Source: Rugamonas rubra (lineage in GTDB: Bacteria; Pseudomonadota; Gammaproteobacteria; Burkholderiales; Burkholderiaceae_D). Taken from it: a stretch of 64,000 nt of DNA. The notes below the pieces were generated by a model. That model was not told where the DNA came from. It saw nothing but the letters and a program-made list of their open reading frames with translations, and searched no databases. The DNA is taken from positions 43,473 through 107,472 of the forward strand of contig NZ_FOTW01000026.1 of NCBI RefSeq assembly GCF_900114705.1. Reading direction: 5' to 3'. The position numbers were made by a program, and so were the translations under genes. Below, in pieces: positions 9,422 to 17,281 of the stretch (position 1 is its first letter; every line of letters begins with the position of its first letter).

Positions 9422-9504
9422 GCAACACCTCAAATAAAAAAGCCGCCAGGCGCGTGTGCGGCCGGCGGCGAAGGCCCGGCGCGGTGACGCGGGGCAGGAG
9501 ACTC

Positions 9505-9593
9505 TGGTGGAAGATAAGGGATTCGAACCCTTGGCTGAGGAGCTATTGCATTGCAGATGCAGCGACCCAGTCTATCTGCGTCACCCTTAGTCC
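9505..9593 (-). tRNA. tRNA-like gene, isotype uncertain, possibly degenerate
   Basis: Read on the minus strand, the 3' part is convincing: a 5-bp T stem AAGGG/CCCTT around TTCGAAT, then ATCTTCC, A and an encoded CCA. The 5' part is poor: acceptor pairing with GGACTAA has three mismatches, and the best anticodon stem (CTGCA/TGCAA) encloses TCTGCAA, giving TGC but with C instead of U at position 33. A roughly 13-base variable region is needed. It is probably a decaying or divergent phage tRNA. Confidence 0.4.
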
Positions 9594-9626
9594 AGATCGG
9601 CAAGCCGACATCTCGGGCAATCTTCC

Positions 9627-9700
9627 TGGAGCGGGTGAAGGGAATCGAACCCTCGTCTTTTACTTGGAAGGCAGCGGCTCTGCCATTGAGCTACACCCGC
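9627..9700 (-). tRNA. tRNA-Gly (anticodon TCC), prophage-borne
   Basis: Minus strand begins GCGGGTGTAGCTCAATGGCA and ends with the perfectly complementary acceptor CACCCGC, T and CCA. D arm GCTC/GAGC and T arm GAGGG-TTCGATT-CCCTT are intact. The anticodon loop CTTCCAA gives TCC. The anticodon stem (GCTGC/GTAAA) has two mismatches, so charging efficiency may be reduced. Overall it closely follows the bacterial tRNA-Gly(TCC) pattern. It sits inside the prophage late region next to a second tRNA-like sequence. Confidence 0.85.
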
Positions 9701-9745
9701 GCATCAAGTGCTATTATTGCAACTCCAAAACTAAGGAGGGCTAAA

Positions 9746-9934
9746 ATGGCTGTATCGGATCTGGAGGCTGCAAAACTTGCAGCAGGAATAATTCAGGCAG
9801 GGCTTTCATCCAACGCTATAAAACTGTACGGAATGACCGGAAACATCGCTGATCCTGAGCAAAACGCGACCGATGATGGGGTTTATCTCGCCAGCGTCTA
9901 CCAAGCCGTCTTTACTGTGATTCGCGACTCGTAA
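9746..9934 (+). CDS. Small hypothetical protein, counter-oriented moron
   Basis: 62 aa, MAVSDLEAAKLAAGIIQAGL..., a short helical soluble protein. A near-perfect ribosome site AAGGAGGGC lies 6 bases before the ATG, and a strong terminator follows 15 bases after the stop. It is transcribed against the late operon with its own signals, the typical moron layout. Function unknown. Confidence 0.65.
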   Translation: MAVSDLEAAKLAAGIIQAGLSSNAIKLYGMTGNIADPEQNATDDGVYLASVYQAVFTVIRDS

Positions 9935-9948
9935 CAATAGAGACAAGA

Positions 9949-9983
9949 AAAAAGCCCGCGACTATGAAGTGGCGGGCTTTTCT
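9949..9983 (+). terminator. Rho-independent terminator of the 62-aa moron
   Basis: Perfect stem AAAGCCCGC / GCGGGCTTT with a 12-base loop followed by TTCTTT. The run of A before the stem could let it also work leftward. Confidence 0.85.
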
Positions 9984-10174
9984 TTGGGCGTAACAGGACA
10001 TCAACGTCTCGGCTTCAGGTTGGCCGCTGCCCTGCACGGCGCGCTGGGCGCCTTGCGTAAATTATGCGCGCCGGGTGATGCTCAAGGCGCGCAGTGCATC
10101 AATTATATACCTGTGTTTACGAACAGTGGCAAAACTTTGTTTCCTGAATCAAAATATGGCTTTGGGGAAACACA

Positions 10175-10810
10175 TTGGATTTCGATCAAGGTTTGAAAAT
10201 TGCAACATGGATTGTGCTCACCGTCCTCGGACTCGTCGGAGTATGGTTCTCGACACGACAATTTACGTTAGGAGCGAAGGCAGCGAATCGGGAGGAATAC
10301 AAGTTCGCCAAAAGCTTTTTCGAAGATATCAAACAGAACGCTGACATGCACCCTTTCGCTCGGCAGAAGGGATATCAAGCCATCGCGGGCAGCCAATCGC
10401 TCCCAGCGCCTGTGATCGAACACTTGATGTCGCTGACAGATCCGGTGGTGGCCTTGCAAGATTATGTGATCTCGAAGAGCTACTTAAAACATGTGCCCGG
10501 AACGTCTAAGCGCCAACTTGATTTTTCAGGATCGCCATTTGCCACCCATGAACGGCGCCAAGCATGGAGCTTGGTCTACGCTGCAGGCTTTGTCGTAGCG
10601 TACCTCGTTGCCGTCACACCGATTATCTTCTGGATGATCGACAAAATCTCGTCATCGGTCGCGATCGCCTTGATGACAACAATTTTTCCAGTAAGTATGT
10701 ACGTTGCGATCACGCTCGCCCGTGAAGTAAGACAAATACGAGCCGGCATGCGGCTGATACAAGCCCAAAATGAACAGGCGGACCGAGAAGACGCCGCCGC
10801 CCAGCCCTGA
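10175..10810 (+). CDS. Prophage-encoded membrane protein (moron), possible exclusion factor
   Basis: 211 aa from a TTG start at 10175 preceded by GGGGA. One N-terminal transmembrane helix (IATWIVLTVLGLVGVWF) is followed by a cytoplasmic helical stretch and two close helices (LVYAAGFVVAYLVAVTPIIFWMI and VAIALMTTIFPVSMYVAITLA), with a charged tail. It is oriented against the surrounding operon, has AT-richer sequence and convergently faces the Q-like gene. Phage membrane morons in this position often confer superinfection exclusion; that is a guess. Confidence 0.65.
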   Translation: MDFDQGLKIATWIVLTVLGLVGVWFSTRQFTLGAKAANREEYKFAKSFFEDIKQNADMHPFARQKGYQAIAGSQSLPAPVIEHLMSLTDPVVALQDYVISKSYLKHVPGTSKRQLDFSGSPFATHERRQAWSLVYAAGFVVAYLVAVTPIIFWMIDKISSSVAIALMTTIFPVSMYVAITLAREVRQIRAGMRLIQAQNEQADREDAAAQP

Positions 10811-10819
10811 GCGCCGAAG

Positions 10820-11323
10820 CTACAGGCCCATCTCATCGGCCAGCCGTTTCATCGTCTGGCCGGCGGCGTGAGCGGAGATCGCGTCGAGCGCCTCCACCAT
10901 CTGCTCGACGTACTTCAACTCGTTGTGCTTCACCGCCACGGCGCGCCGGCCGGTACCACGGCAGATCCGGCAGGGCACGTCCGACATCACGCTCGAGGCG
11001 CCGCGCACCGGCTCATAGGCGCGGCCCGTGCACGCCGGGCACACGTCGTTGAGCCAGTGGTCGAGCGACAGGCGCGCCATCTTGGCCGGGCTGACGTCGG
11101 CCGGCCAGGAGCGCGTCGCGGCCTTGCCGATGACGATCTCACGCCAGGCTTCGAGCAGCGCCTGGTAGCTGGTGGCGTCGCTGGCGTACTTCACGCGGAA
11201 CAGCTTGGTGCCCAGGTCGCGGCACAGCGCGGCGGCGGCCAGCACCTCGGTGTGGTGGTGGTGCGCATCGTCGCGCAGGTTCGATGCGGTGATCGAGCGG
11301 GTGTACTTTTGGATGACGTTCAA
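10820..11323 (-). CDS. Zinc-finger phage protein, Q-type antitermination candidate
   Basis: 167 aa. An N-terminal helical region is followed by two CxxC pairs: CPACTGRAYEP near 115 and CRICRGTGRR near 137, a DnaJ-like zinc ribbon, then a helical tail. This Cys arrangement is seen in lambdoid late antitermination proteins. Location between the replication genes and the late operon, just before late transcription would begin, supports that role, but no direct homology is claimed. Confidence 0.55.
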   Translation of the reverse strand: MNVIQKYTRSITASNLRDDAHHHHTEVLAAAALCRDLGTKLFRVKYASDATSYQALLEAWREIVIGKAATRSWPADVSPAKMARLSLDHWLNDVCPACTGRAYEPVRGASSVMSDVPCRICRGTGRRAVAVKHNELKYVEQMVEALDAISAHAAGQTMKRLADEMGL

Positions 11324-11378
11324 TTGCTGCCTCTTTCGACTCTAGTTTCTTGGTGCTGGCGGTGGGCGCCGTGCTGCG

Positions 11379-12767
11379 CTATCTCTTGCTGCCAAATCCG
11401 CCGCCGCTCGACTTCGTCTCTGGCGCCGCTGGTGGTGGGCCAATCCATCTCGTGAACTTTGCCGTTGGGCCGTCGAACATGAGGTGGACGTCGCCCAATG
11501 CGCCGCTGCGCTGCTTCCGGATCAGCACCTCGGTGTAACCGCGCAGCTCGGGGGCGTCCGGCTTGTGCATCTCAGGTCGGTGCACCAGCATGACCACGTC
11601 GCCGTCCTGTTCGATCTCGCCGGAGTCGCGCAAGTCCGACAGGATAGGTCGCTTATCCGGCCGTTCCTCCGACTTGCGGCTGAGCTGGGCTAGCGCGATC
11701 ACGGTGACGCCGAGCTCCTTGGCCAGCGCCTTCAGGCCCCGCGAGTACGATCCGACCTGGTCGGTGCGCTTGTCACCATCGCCGCCGGACATCAGGCCGA
11801 TGTAGTCGACGATGATGACGTCCAGGCCGTGCTTGCGCTTCCAGGCCTTCGCCTTCATGCGCAGCTCGAGCAGCGTGATCGCCGGCGTGTCGTCGATGGC
11901 GAAACGCACATCGTCCAGCCTGATGCAGCCGTGCGTCACGCCATCCCATGCGGATTTGTCGTTCTGGTCAATCCGGCCCATCACCTTCGACAGCGGCACC
12001 TGCCCACGGTTGGCGAGCGCGCGGCCGGCCACCTCTTGGCTGCCCACCTCCATCGAAAACATCAAGACGCTATGCTGTTCGGAGATGTTCAGGCCAATAT
12101 CGGACGACAGCGCGGTCTTGCCCATGGATGGGCGGCCTGCGATGATGATCAGTTGCTGCGGGCGAAAGCCGCCGTTGAGGAGCCGGTCAAGCTCCTCGAT
12201 GCCCGTCGAGATCGCGCTGTCCTGGCCCTCGGAACGCTGAGACACGCCGTCGACGAACTCCGCCAGCACCGTGCGGATCATGCGCGGCTCGTTGCGCACG
12301 CGGCGCTCGGCCAGCGCCGTGATCCATGACTGGGCCTGGTCCAGCACCTGGTCGCCGCTCTTGCCCAGCGGCTGGTGCGCCAGGCCGGCCATCTTGTCGC
12401 CGATGTGGATCACGCCGCGCAGCAGCGCGCGGTCGACGATGACCTTGGCCTGGGCGGCGATGCCGGAGGCGCTAGGGGCGCTCTGCGCCATCTGGTTGAG
12501 GTACACCCCCAAGTCGGCGCCGAACACAGCGCCACGGGCCTGCATCGCAGCCAGAACCGTGATCACGTCGGCCGACCCGCCTTTCGAAACCAGTCTGACG
12601 ATCTCCGCGAAGATCTCGCCGTGGTCGGCGCGGTAAAAATGCTTGCCTTGCAGGTCACCCAGCCGGTCGAAGCCTTCATTGAAGCGCATCAGGCCGCCCA
12701 GCACGGCGTGCTCGGCTTCGATGGAGTGCGGTGGCACCGCGAGGTGCTGCTGGTCGTTCATGTTCAT
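11379..12767 (-). CDS. dnaB: Replicative DNA helicase, DnaB family
   Basis: 462 aa. The N-terminal domain (residues 12-110; SIEAEHAVLGGLMRF) is joined to a RecA-like core with Walker A AGRPSMGKTALS, Walker B VIIVDYIGLMSG and the arginine-finger region QLSRKSEERPDKRPILSDLRDSG. It unwinds DNA at the prophage fork, presumably replacing or recruiting the host helicase. Its start overlaps the stop of the DUF1376 initiator gene by 4 bases. The tail is Gly-rich (SSGGGFGSKR). Confidence 0.93.
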   Translation of the reverse strand: MNMNDQQHLAVPPHSIEAEHAVLGGLMRFNEGFDRLGDLQGKHFYRADHGEIFAEIVRLVSKGGSADVITVLAAMQARGAVFGADLGVYLNQMAQSAPSASGIAAQAKVIVDRALLRGVIHIGDKMAGLAHQPLGKSGDQVLDQAQSWITALAERRVRNEPRMIRTVLAEFVDGVSQRSEGQDSAISTGIEELDRLLNGGFRPQQLIIIAGRPSMGKTALSSDIGLNISEQHSVLMFSMEVGSQEVAGRALANRGQVPLSKVMGRIDQNDKSAWDGVTHGCIRLDDVRFAIDDTPAITLLELRMKAKAWKRKHGLDVIIVDYIGLMSGGDGDKRTDQVGSYSRGLKALAKELGVTVIALAQLSRKSEERPDKRPILSDLRDSGEIEQDGDVVMLVHRPEMHKPDAPELRGYTEVLIRKQRSGALGDVHLMFDGPTAKFTRWIGPPPAAPETKSSGGGFGSKR

Positions 12768-13576
12768 GCTGCGTCCCGGTGGTACTTGTTTTCCAGCGTC
12801 TTGGCGAAGCCAGTCGGCGAAAAGATGAAGTCGATGTCGGCAAAGAAGGCCCGCTTACCGGGCAGTGGCGGCGCCCGGCCGGTAAGGAACTTCGATTCGG
12901 AGCAGATCTCGAAGAACTGGCGCCAGGCAGCCAGGCCAGCCGATCTCGTGGTGTAGCCGAAGGGCTCGCAGGTCAGAACGGATGCCTCCAGCCAACGGGC
13001 TTTGATCGCGCTTTTCCGTGCGGCGTTGACGACCTTGATTTGCGGGTTGTTCGGCATCAGCTCGTGGTACAGGTTGACGATCAATCCGGTCGGGCACCTC
13101 CGCACGTCGTCGTCAGGCGACGATGTAGTTGAAGTATTTGGTTCTTGGTTCTTGGTTATTGGTTCTTGGTTAGTTGGAGTGCCGTTGTTCGGCTGTTCAA
13201 CGGCCGTTGGAACAGCCGTTGAAACACCGTTCAGCGCCTCTTGCTTTTGTATTGCTCTTTTTGCAGCAGAAGCCTTTCCGGCCAAGGATTTTTGGCTTGT
13301 CGAGTTACGGTAGGCTTCCAGTTCATCCTCGCAGCGCTGGTGATACCAGCCCGTTGGCGTTTTCGTGAAAAACTCGTTCAACACCTGTTCAACGGCCGTT
13401 ACTTCCTCGTTGGAACGGGCCAAGATTTTCCGGCACAGCGCGGGCTGATCGAGGGTGAGGCGCGCTTCGGTGTCGTAGTAGACATCCATCAGGTCGCGAT
13501 AGATGCTGCGCTCGATCCGCGACAGGTGCCTGGTGGCGCGGTCGAAGTCGCCAATGTGATGTGGATAGAAGTTCAT
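12764..13576 (-). CDS. Phage replication initiator/helicase loader, DUF1376 (YdaU-like)
   Basis: 270 aa. Residues 1-75 are a DUF1376 domain (MNFYPHHIGDFDRATRHLSR...SIYRDLMDVYY). A low-complexity linker (TNQEPITKNQEPNTST) is encoded by a heptanucleotide repeat at 13140-13175. The C-terminal 90 residues (YHELMP...FFEICSESKFLTGR...FFADIDFIFSP..F.K) match the C-terminal module of the initiator at 25990. It overlaps dnaB by 4 bases, as expected for a loader-helicase pair. Confidence 0.8.
   Translation of the reverse strand: MNFYPHHIGDFDRATRHLSRIERSIYRDLMDVYYDTEARLTLDQPALCRKILARSNEEVTAVEQVLNEFFTKTPTGWYHQRCEDELEAYRNSTSQKSLAGKASAAKRAIQKQEALNGVSTAVPTAVEQPNNGTPTNQEPITKNQEPNTSTTSSPDDDVRRCPTGLIVNLYHELMPNNPQIKVVNAARKSAIKARWLEASVLTCEPFGYTTRSAGLAAWRQFFEICSESKFLTGRAPPLPGKRAFFADIDFIFSPTGFAKTLENKYHRDAA
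13140..13175. repeat. Heptanucleotide tandem repeat inside the initiator gene (possible ori iterons)
   Basis: Plus-strand units GGTTCTT, GGTTCTT, GGTTATT, GGTTCTT and a variant GGTTAGTT lie back to back. They encode the interdomain linker of the DUF1376 initiator. A 7-base unit is not a multiple of three, so copy-number change would shift frame. Position in the middle of the initiator gene parallels lambda ori inside gene O. Confidence 0.7.
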
Positions 13577-14034
13577 ACGCCCTTACTCTTCACGCTCTCA
13601 GTATCTTCGGCGGCCTCGAAGCGCCGCGCGTGTGCCAGCACATCGGCCAAGTCGAAGCGCGCATGCTCGCCATGCAGTTCGATGCGCGCCACAGCGACGG
13701 CTTTCAACAGTGCATCGGCGACCTCGACGCCATCATCACCATCGGTGCCGGGTCGAATGTAGCGGGCGAAGTACTCGCGCGCTTCGAAAATCTCGTCCAC
13801 GTGCATCAGGCGCGACAGCGTGGCGCGCAAGGCCGCAGGTGCATCACGGTGCTTGCGCATCGCGCCGACGACAGCCAGCATGCCCCGGTTCAGCGGGATG
13901 TCGGTCAGATGCAAGCCGGGGCCGGCGCGCGGCGGCAGCGGCACGCGCGCGGCGGTCTGGTAGACCTGCATCATCGCGAGGAAGCGATCGGGATCGGCCT
14001 GCGCCTGCAGGTCTTGGAGGAAATTCGATTGCAT
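13573..14034 (-). CDS. Phage protein of unknown function, 153 aa
   Basis: Start chosen at the ATG at 14034 (MQSNFLQDLQAQADPDRF); the in-frame upstream extension overlaps the next gene and has an unlike composition. Helical throughout, with a conserved-looking centre (LNRGMLAVVGAMRKHRDAP). It overlaps the initiator start by 4 bases, placing it in the replication operon. The role is unknown; an accessory to replication is only positional inference. Confidence 0.65.
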   Translation of the reverse strand: MQSNFLQDLQAQADPDRFLAMMQVYQTAARVPLPPRAGPGLHLTDIPLNRGMLAVVGAMRKHRDAPAALRATLSRLMHVDEIFEAREYFARYIRPGTDGDDGVEVADALLKAVAVARIELHGEHARFDLADVLAHARRFEAAEDTESVKSKGV

Positions 14035-14135
14035 GTTCAACCTTTCATTCAGCCGGATGTGGGTCGGGGCGTGACCTGGTGGGCTGAAATCACCTGGTCG
14101 CGGCTGCGCAGCCGCTGCCCCGTTTGAAATCGGTA

Positions 14136-14486
14136 CTACTTGCCGTACAGCGCGCCATAGGTCCGCCGGTCGGCGAACAGCGTGCAGGCGCCATCCTTGA
14201 ACTCCGGCGTGGTCCACTGCTGCTCAGGGCCGGCGTCGATCGCCAGGCTGCGCATGCAGACGCAGCAGCAGGCCATGCCGACGCCACGGCACTTGGCGAT
14301 GTCGGCGCGGCGCGGGCCGTGCACCACGGGCGCGTCGACAGGGGCTGGCGCGACCGCGCGCGGCGCCGGCGCATCGAGCCCGGCGGCCTGGGCCAGCGCC
14401 TGGTTCAAGAACAGGCTGACGTGCACGAGGCCGCCGGTGCCGGTGGCGGCTTCGAGAACTTCGTTCGGTGGAATCTGGTGGGCCAT
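14136..14486 (-). CDS. Cys-rich phage protein of unknown function, 116 aa
   Basis: The Ala/Pro-rich first half is followed by a cysteine cluster (CRGVGMACCCVCMRSL) that could bind a metal, and an aromatic C-terminus ending RRTYGALYGK. It belongs to the leftward early operon. About 100 bases separate it from the next leftward gene. Confidence 0.6.
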   Translation of the reverse strand: MAHQIPPNEVLEAATGTGGLVHVSLFLNQALAQAAGLDAPAPRAVAPAPVDAPVVHGPRRADIAKCRGVGMACCCVCMRSLAIDAGPEQQWTTPEFKDGACTLFADRRTYGALYGK

Positions 14487-14593
14487 ATTCGCTTTCGATG
14501 TGCCGCGCGGTTCGGGGCGCGGATGCCCGGTATTGGGTGGGAATTTCCATCCGTGTTAAATTAATGATTCAAAATTTTATTGAAAGCAACTCT

Positions 14594-14860
14594 ATGAATG
14601 AAGAACCTGAAAGCCTCGCAGAGCTATCCGAGCGAGTCGGTAAAATTGTTCAGTACATTGACGTTATGGACGACAAGGCCACACGGCGGGAGCTTGCGAA
14701 CACCTTAATTCTCCAAGCGATATCCAATGCAGTAAGAGAGCTCGATCCCGCGATAGCAGACGCTATTCCGCAAAGACTCGAACTCATTCGAACACGAACC
14801 AAAGGCGACGCGGCTACTTTCCAAGCCATTGAAGACGCCTTGAAATTTTTCCGTCCATAA
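14594..14860 (+). CDS. Small acidic hypothetical protein, moron-like
   Basis: 88 aa (MNEEPESLAELSERVGKIVQ...), helical, acidic, and encoded by AT-richer DNA than its neighbours. An in-frame ATG 30 bases upstream is possible, but the TGAAAG before 14594 fits better. Transcribed opposite to the operon around it, overlapping the 3' end of the next leftward gene by 47 bases. Function unknown. Confidence 0.55.
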   Translation: MNEEPESLAELSERVGKIVQYIDVMDDKATRRELANTLILQAISNAVRELDPAIADAIPQRLELIRTRTKGDAATFQAIEDALKFFRP

Positions 14861-15071
14861 CGCTACTTTGGTGCAGGCGGGTCTGCGCCATCGCGCCGCG
14901 CAGCTCGGCGGCGTGGTCGAGGGCAGTGTCCTGGAACTTCAGGACGCCCTTCGGCTCGATGGCCGGGCCGGCGGCCGGCGCGGCGCCAGGCAAGTGGTGA
15001 GCAGCGGCATCGGTTGCCTCGCGCTGGGCGGCCAGCTGCTGGGCGCGGATTTGCGGGTTGTATGAATTCAT
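14814..15071 (-). CDS. Small Ala/Gln-rich phage protein, 85 aa
   Basis: MNSYNPQIRAQQLAAQREAT..., mostly helical. The ATG overlaps the stop of the upstream gene by 4 bases. Its 3' end overlaps the opposite-strand 88-aa gene, an unusual convergent overlap. No domain is recognised. Confidence 0.6.
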   Translation of the reverse strand: MNSYNPQIRAQQLAAQREATDAAAHHLPGAAPAAGPAIEPKGVLKFQDTALDHAAELRGAMAQTRLHQSSVMDGKISRRLQWLGK

Positions 15072-15271
15072 GATGGATTCCTTGGTTTCGGCGCGCCGCG
15101 CAGCACCAGGCCACGCAATTGCGTCAGGGTTTGGAGTGTCTCGTTGGCGACGGCCAGCAGGTAGCTGGCGCGCTCCTGGGTGACGGCGCCGGCGGCGACC
15201 TTCGCCGGGAGGGCGGCGCGCAGGCGGGTGCAGCTCTGCGACACCCATTGGATTTGCTCGTCGAGGTTCAT
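15068..15271 (-). CDS. Small helical phage protein, 67 aa
   Basis: MNLDEQIQWVSQSCTRLRAA... forms two amphipathic helices. ATGA overlaps on both sides tie it to rha upstream and the 85-aa gene downstream. Function unknown. Confidence 0.6.
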   Translation of the reverse strand: MNLDEQIQWVSQSCTRLRAALPAKVAAGAVTQERASYLLAVANETLQTLTQLRGLVLRGAPKPRNPS

Positions 15272-15912
15272 AGGGTTTCCTTGGACGGGTTGTAGAGGGC
15301 CGGGGTGTTGAAGGCGAGCTCTAGCTGGGCGCCGCCGCGCAGCGCTTTGCCGCTGATGTGCAGCAGTTCCCAGTCTGCTTGCGTGTCGGCTTCGTTTTGG
15401 ATGCGCAGTAAAGGCGTCGCCACGCGCGCGAGGTGACCCATCGTCATGCCAGGGAAGTTGGTAGCCCCGGCGGCCGCGCTGATGGCTAGATAAATCCGGG
15501 GAAAGCAGGCCCCGGTGCGCTCGAAGATGTATGGCACGGCCTTGTGTATCAAGATGCGATCTCGGGTGGTGGTAATTCGGGATGCGTTGAATTCATCCTC
15601 AAGCTCCACCATCCGGTCGAACACCTTTGCCTGCAACTCGTAGCTGTAGCTCATCGCAATGAGGCACGCTTCCCGCTTGGGGAAGTTGTAGCAAGGGTAT
15701 TCCTGCTGATTGTCTGGATTGACGTGGTGTGCAAAAAAATTTGCACACCCCTTGCCCAGTACCTTCGGCACCTTGGTCATCAAGCTGCGGTGGGCCAACT
15801 TAATGAACCGCTTTCCGCCTTCAGCTTCTTTGGCCTTACGCTCTTCGTTGATGTAGTCGACCATCTGCATACTGCTCATGGTCGGCTCGAAATTGCGGAT
15901 GGGGCCGCTCAT
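15268..15912 (-). CDS. rha: Rha-family phage regulatory protein
   Basis: 214 aa. The N-terminal two thirds carries the pRha pattern: NKRF-like KRFIKLAHRSLMTKV, KVLGKGCANFF, and YNFPKREACLIAMSYSYELQ followed by KVFDRMVELE. Rha proteins modulate lysogeny or block growth when certain host factors are missing. It is the second gene of the leftward early operon after the Cro-like gene, a usual site for such regulators. Confidence 0.75.
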   Translation of the reverse strand: MSGPIRNFEPTMSSMQMVDYINEERKAKEAEGGKRFIKLAHRSLMTKVPKVLGKGCANFFAHHVNPDNQQEYPCYNFPKREACLIAMSYSYELQAKVFDRMVELEDEFNASRITTTRDRILIHKAVPYIFERTGACFPRIYLAISAAAGATNFPGMTMGHLARVATPLLRIQNEADTQADWELLHISGKALRGGAQLELAFNTPALYNPSKETL

Positions 15913-16151
15913 GGGGTAGCCTTGGTGGTGGGCTCAGTTGAATTGCGAACGACCGACCAGTTCACTCGGTCGTTAAGTTCCTCGCAACGTATAGCACCGG
16001 AAGTGAGTTCTTCGATCCGGGTGCAGTGCTCGGCCGGAACCCTCTTTGCGGACACCCACTGCTGAACAACCTGATAGCCACTGAGGCCCAGCGCGCGTGC
16101 GACGGCGCTTAGGCTGCCGAAGTGTTTAATGGTTTTATCGATTCCGTTCAT
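15909..16151 (-). CDS. Cro/YdaS-like helix-turn-helix protein
   Basis: 80 aa: an N-terminal HTH (LSAVARALGLSGYQVVQQWVSAKRVPAEHC) of the YdaS/Cro type, with conserved QxWxxxxRVPxxxC. First gene leftward from the immunity region, divergent from the repressor at 16235. It probably serves as Cro, repressing the lysogenic promoter. Overlaps rha by 4 bases. Confidence 0.8.
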   Translation of the reverse strand: MNGIDKTIKHFGSLSAVARALGLSGYQVVQQWVSAKRVPAEHCTRIEELTSGAIRCEELNDRVNWSVVRNSTEPTTKATP

Positions 16152-16166
16152 GCGTCAAATCATACG

Positions 16167-16222
16167 CTAGTTTTTCTAGCATTGCTAGATTATCCTGTGG
16201 TGACACAATAAAAACTAGTGTA
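16167..16222. promoter_or_regulatory. Immunity operator region between cro-like and repressor genes
   Basis: CTAGTTTTTCTAG, then CATTGCTAG at 16167-16188, followed by an inverted AAAACTAGTG at 16211-16220 just upstream of the repressor ATG (16235). The 22-base unit recurs with one mismatch at 16730-16751 beyond the repressor gene. This is the expected layout of lambdoid oR/oL operators bound by the CI-like and Cro-like proteins. Confidence 0.75.
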
Positions 16223-16234
16223 TAACATAACGCC

Positions 16235-16720
16235 ATGGAAACTATAAATTCACGGATTAAGAAACGGCGTGAGGCCCTTGGCCTCACGATGAAGCAGCTC
16301 GCGGAGAGAGTTGGCGTATCTGCCTGGCAGACTGTCCAGCAGTGGGAGAAAGAAGGGGGAACGGCACCGAAGAGGTTGCGCATGGTGGCGGTAGCCGCCG
16401 CTCTAGAAACTACGGTCGAGTACTTGCAGTTTGGCGTTTCTGACGAGGAACTTGAGGAGCTTGGAGGGGCTGCAGCGCTCGAGGAACTTGTGGTGAAGAC
16501 CCAGAACGAGATCAAAGAAGTCTTTAAGCTAACCGATGTTATCCGAAAGGGCCTGACTGTCGAAGCTGTACATGTTGGATATGCATTCGACAGGCTTTTG
16601 ACAATAGAGCAAAAGGATGCTGTGATTGCACAGTTTCGCGCCTTTGGGACATGGGAGTTGGAGGGCGACGGCTGGGAGCTGTTCTATAGGCATTTGCCGG
16701 CCTCGCTTCCAAAAAAATAA
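16235..16720 (+). CDS. CI-like prophage repressor (XRE HTH, no protease domain)
   Basis: 161 aa. XRE helix-turn-helix at about 5-65 (IKKRREALGLTMKQLAERV, GVSAWQTVQQWEKEGG). The C-terminus is helical and acidic and lacks the Ser/Lys dyad of S24-type self-cleaving repressors, so induction by RecA would need another route, perhaps an antirepressor such as the ORF6N protein downstream. Located between the paired operators. Confidence 0.8.
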   Translation: METINSRIKKRREALGLTMKQLAERVGVSAWQTVQQWEKEGGTAPKRLRMVAVAAALETTVEYLQFGVSDEELEELGGAAALEELVVKTQNEIKEVFKLTDVIRKGLTVEAVHVGYAFDRLLTIEQKDAVIAQFRAFGTWELEGDGWELFYRHLPASLPKK

Positions 16721-16729
16721 GGCGTGGTA

Positions 16730-16760
16730 CTAGTTTTTCTTGCATTGCTAGTTTTTCTTG
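16730..16760. promoter_or_regulatory. Second operator repeat upstream of the rightward early operon
   Basis: CTAGTTTTTCTTGCATTGC followed by TAGTTTTTCTTG: one full unit almost identical to the operator at 16167-16188 plus an adjoining half repeat. It lies 45 bases before the start of the rightward operon (16805), so the repressor likely controls both early operons. Confidence 0.75.
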
Positions 16761-16804
16761 TGTAGAGTTCGTCTCAGTTCAACGCAACATTGACTGAGGC
16801 GAAC

Positions 16805-17281
16805 ATGACCACCACTTCTACCACCATCAGCACCACCACCCCGCCAGCAGGCCGCCGCGACGACGCGCTGATCGAGCGCGCCCGCATCGCCTTCGCCAAG
16901 GCCGGCGGCCACGAGCAGCCTAGCGGCGCCAGCGATGTCACCAACGTCGACGGCGTGACCATCGTCACCTTGCGCAACGTCAACGGCGTGCTGGCGGTCT
17001 ACCGCCTCCAGGGCGGCGTCCTGAAGCGCATCATCGCCGGCGCCGCCACCGTCGACCAGTTGTTCAACGCCGCCTTCAGCACAGCGCGCGACCCGCGCAG
17101 CGCCGAGTACCGGGCCGGCGTGCGCGCAGCCCTGGCGTTCCGCATCGAGGGTGTGCCGATCCGCCACCAGCACGCCGCTGGCACTGCCGCTGACGATGCG
17201 TTCGCCTCCGGAATTCAGGAAGGCCACTCTGTTTGGCGCGCGGCCCAGGCCGAGGCCGTCACTGCAGCGGGCGCAGCATGA
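16805..17281 (+). CDS. Early phage protein, 158 aa, paralogue of the 38107-38400 product
   Basis: ATG at 16805 follows GAGG. A Thr/Ser-rich N-terminus, then a middle domain, then a C-terminal segment (RDPRSAEY.AGVRAALAFRIEG...HSVWRAAQA) that is closely matched by the 97-aa protein in the second element. First gene of a tightly coupled operon; its stop overlaps the next start. Function unknown. Confidence 0.7.
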   Translation: MTTTSTTISTTTPPAGRRDDALIERARIAFAKAGGHEQPSGASDVTNVDGVTIVTLRNVNGVLAVYRLQGGVLKRIIAGAATVDQLFNAAFSTARDPRSAEYRAGVRAALAFRIEGVPIRHQHAAGTAADDAFASGIQEGHSVWRAAQAEAVTAAGAA

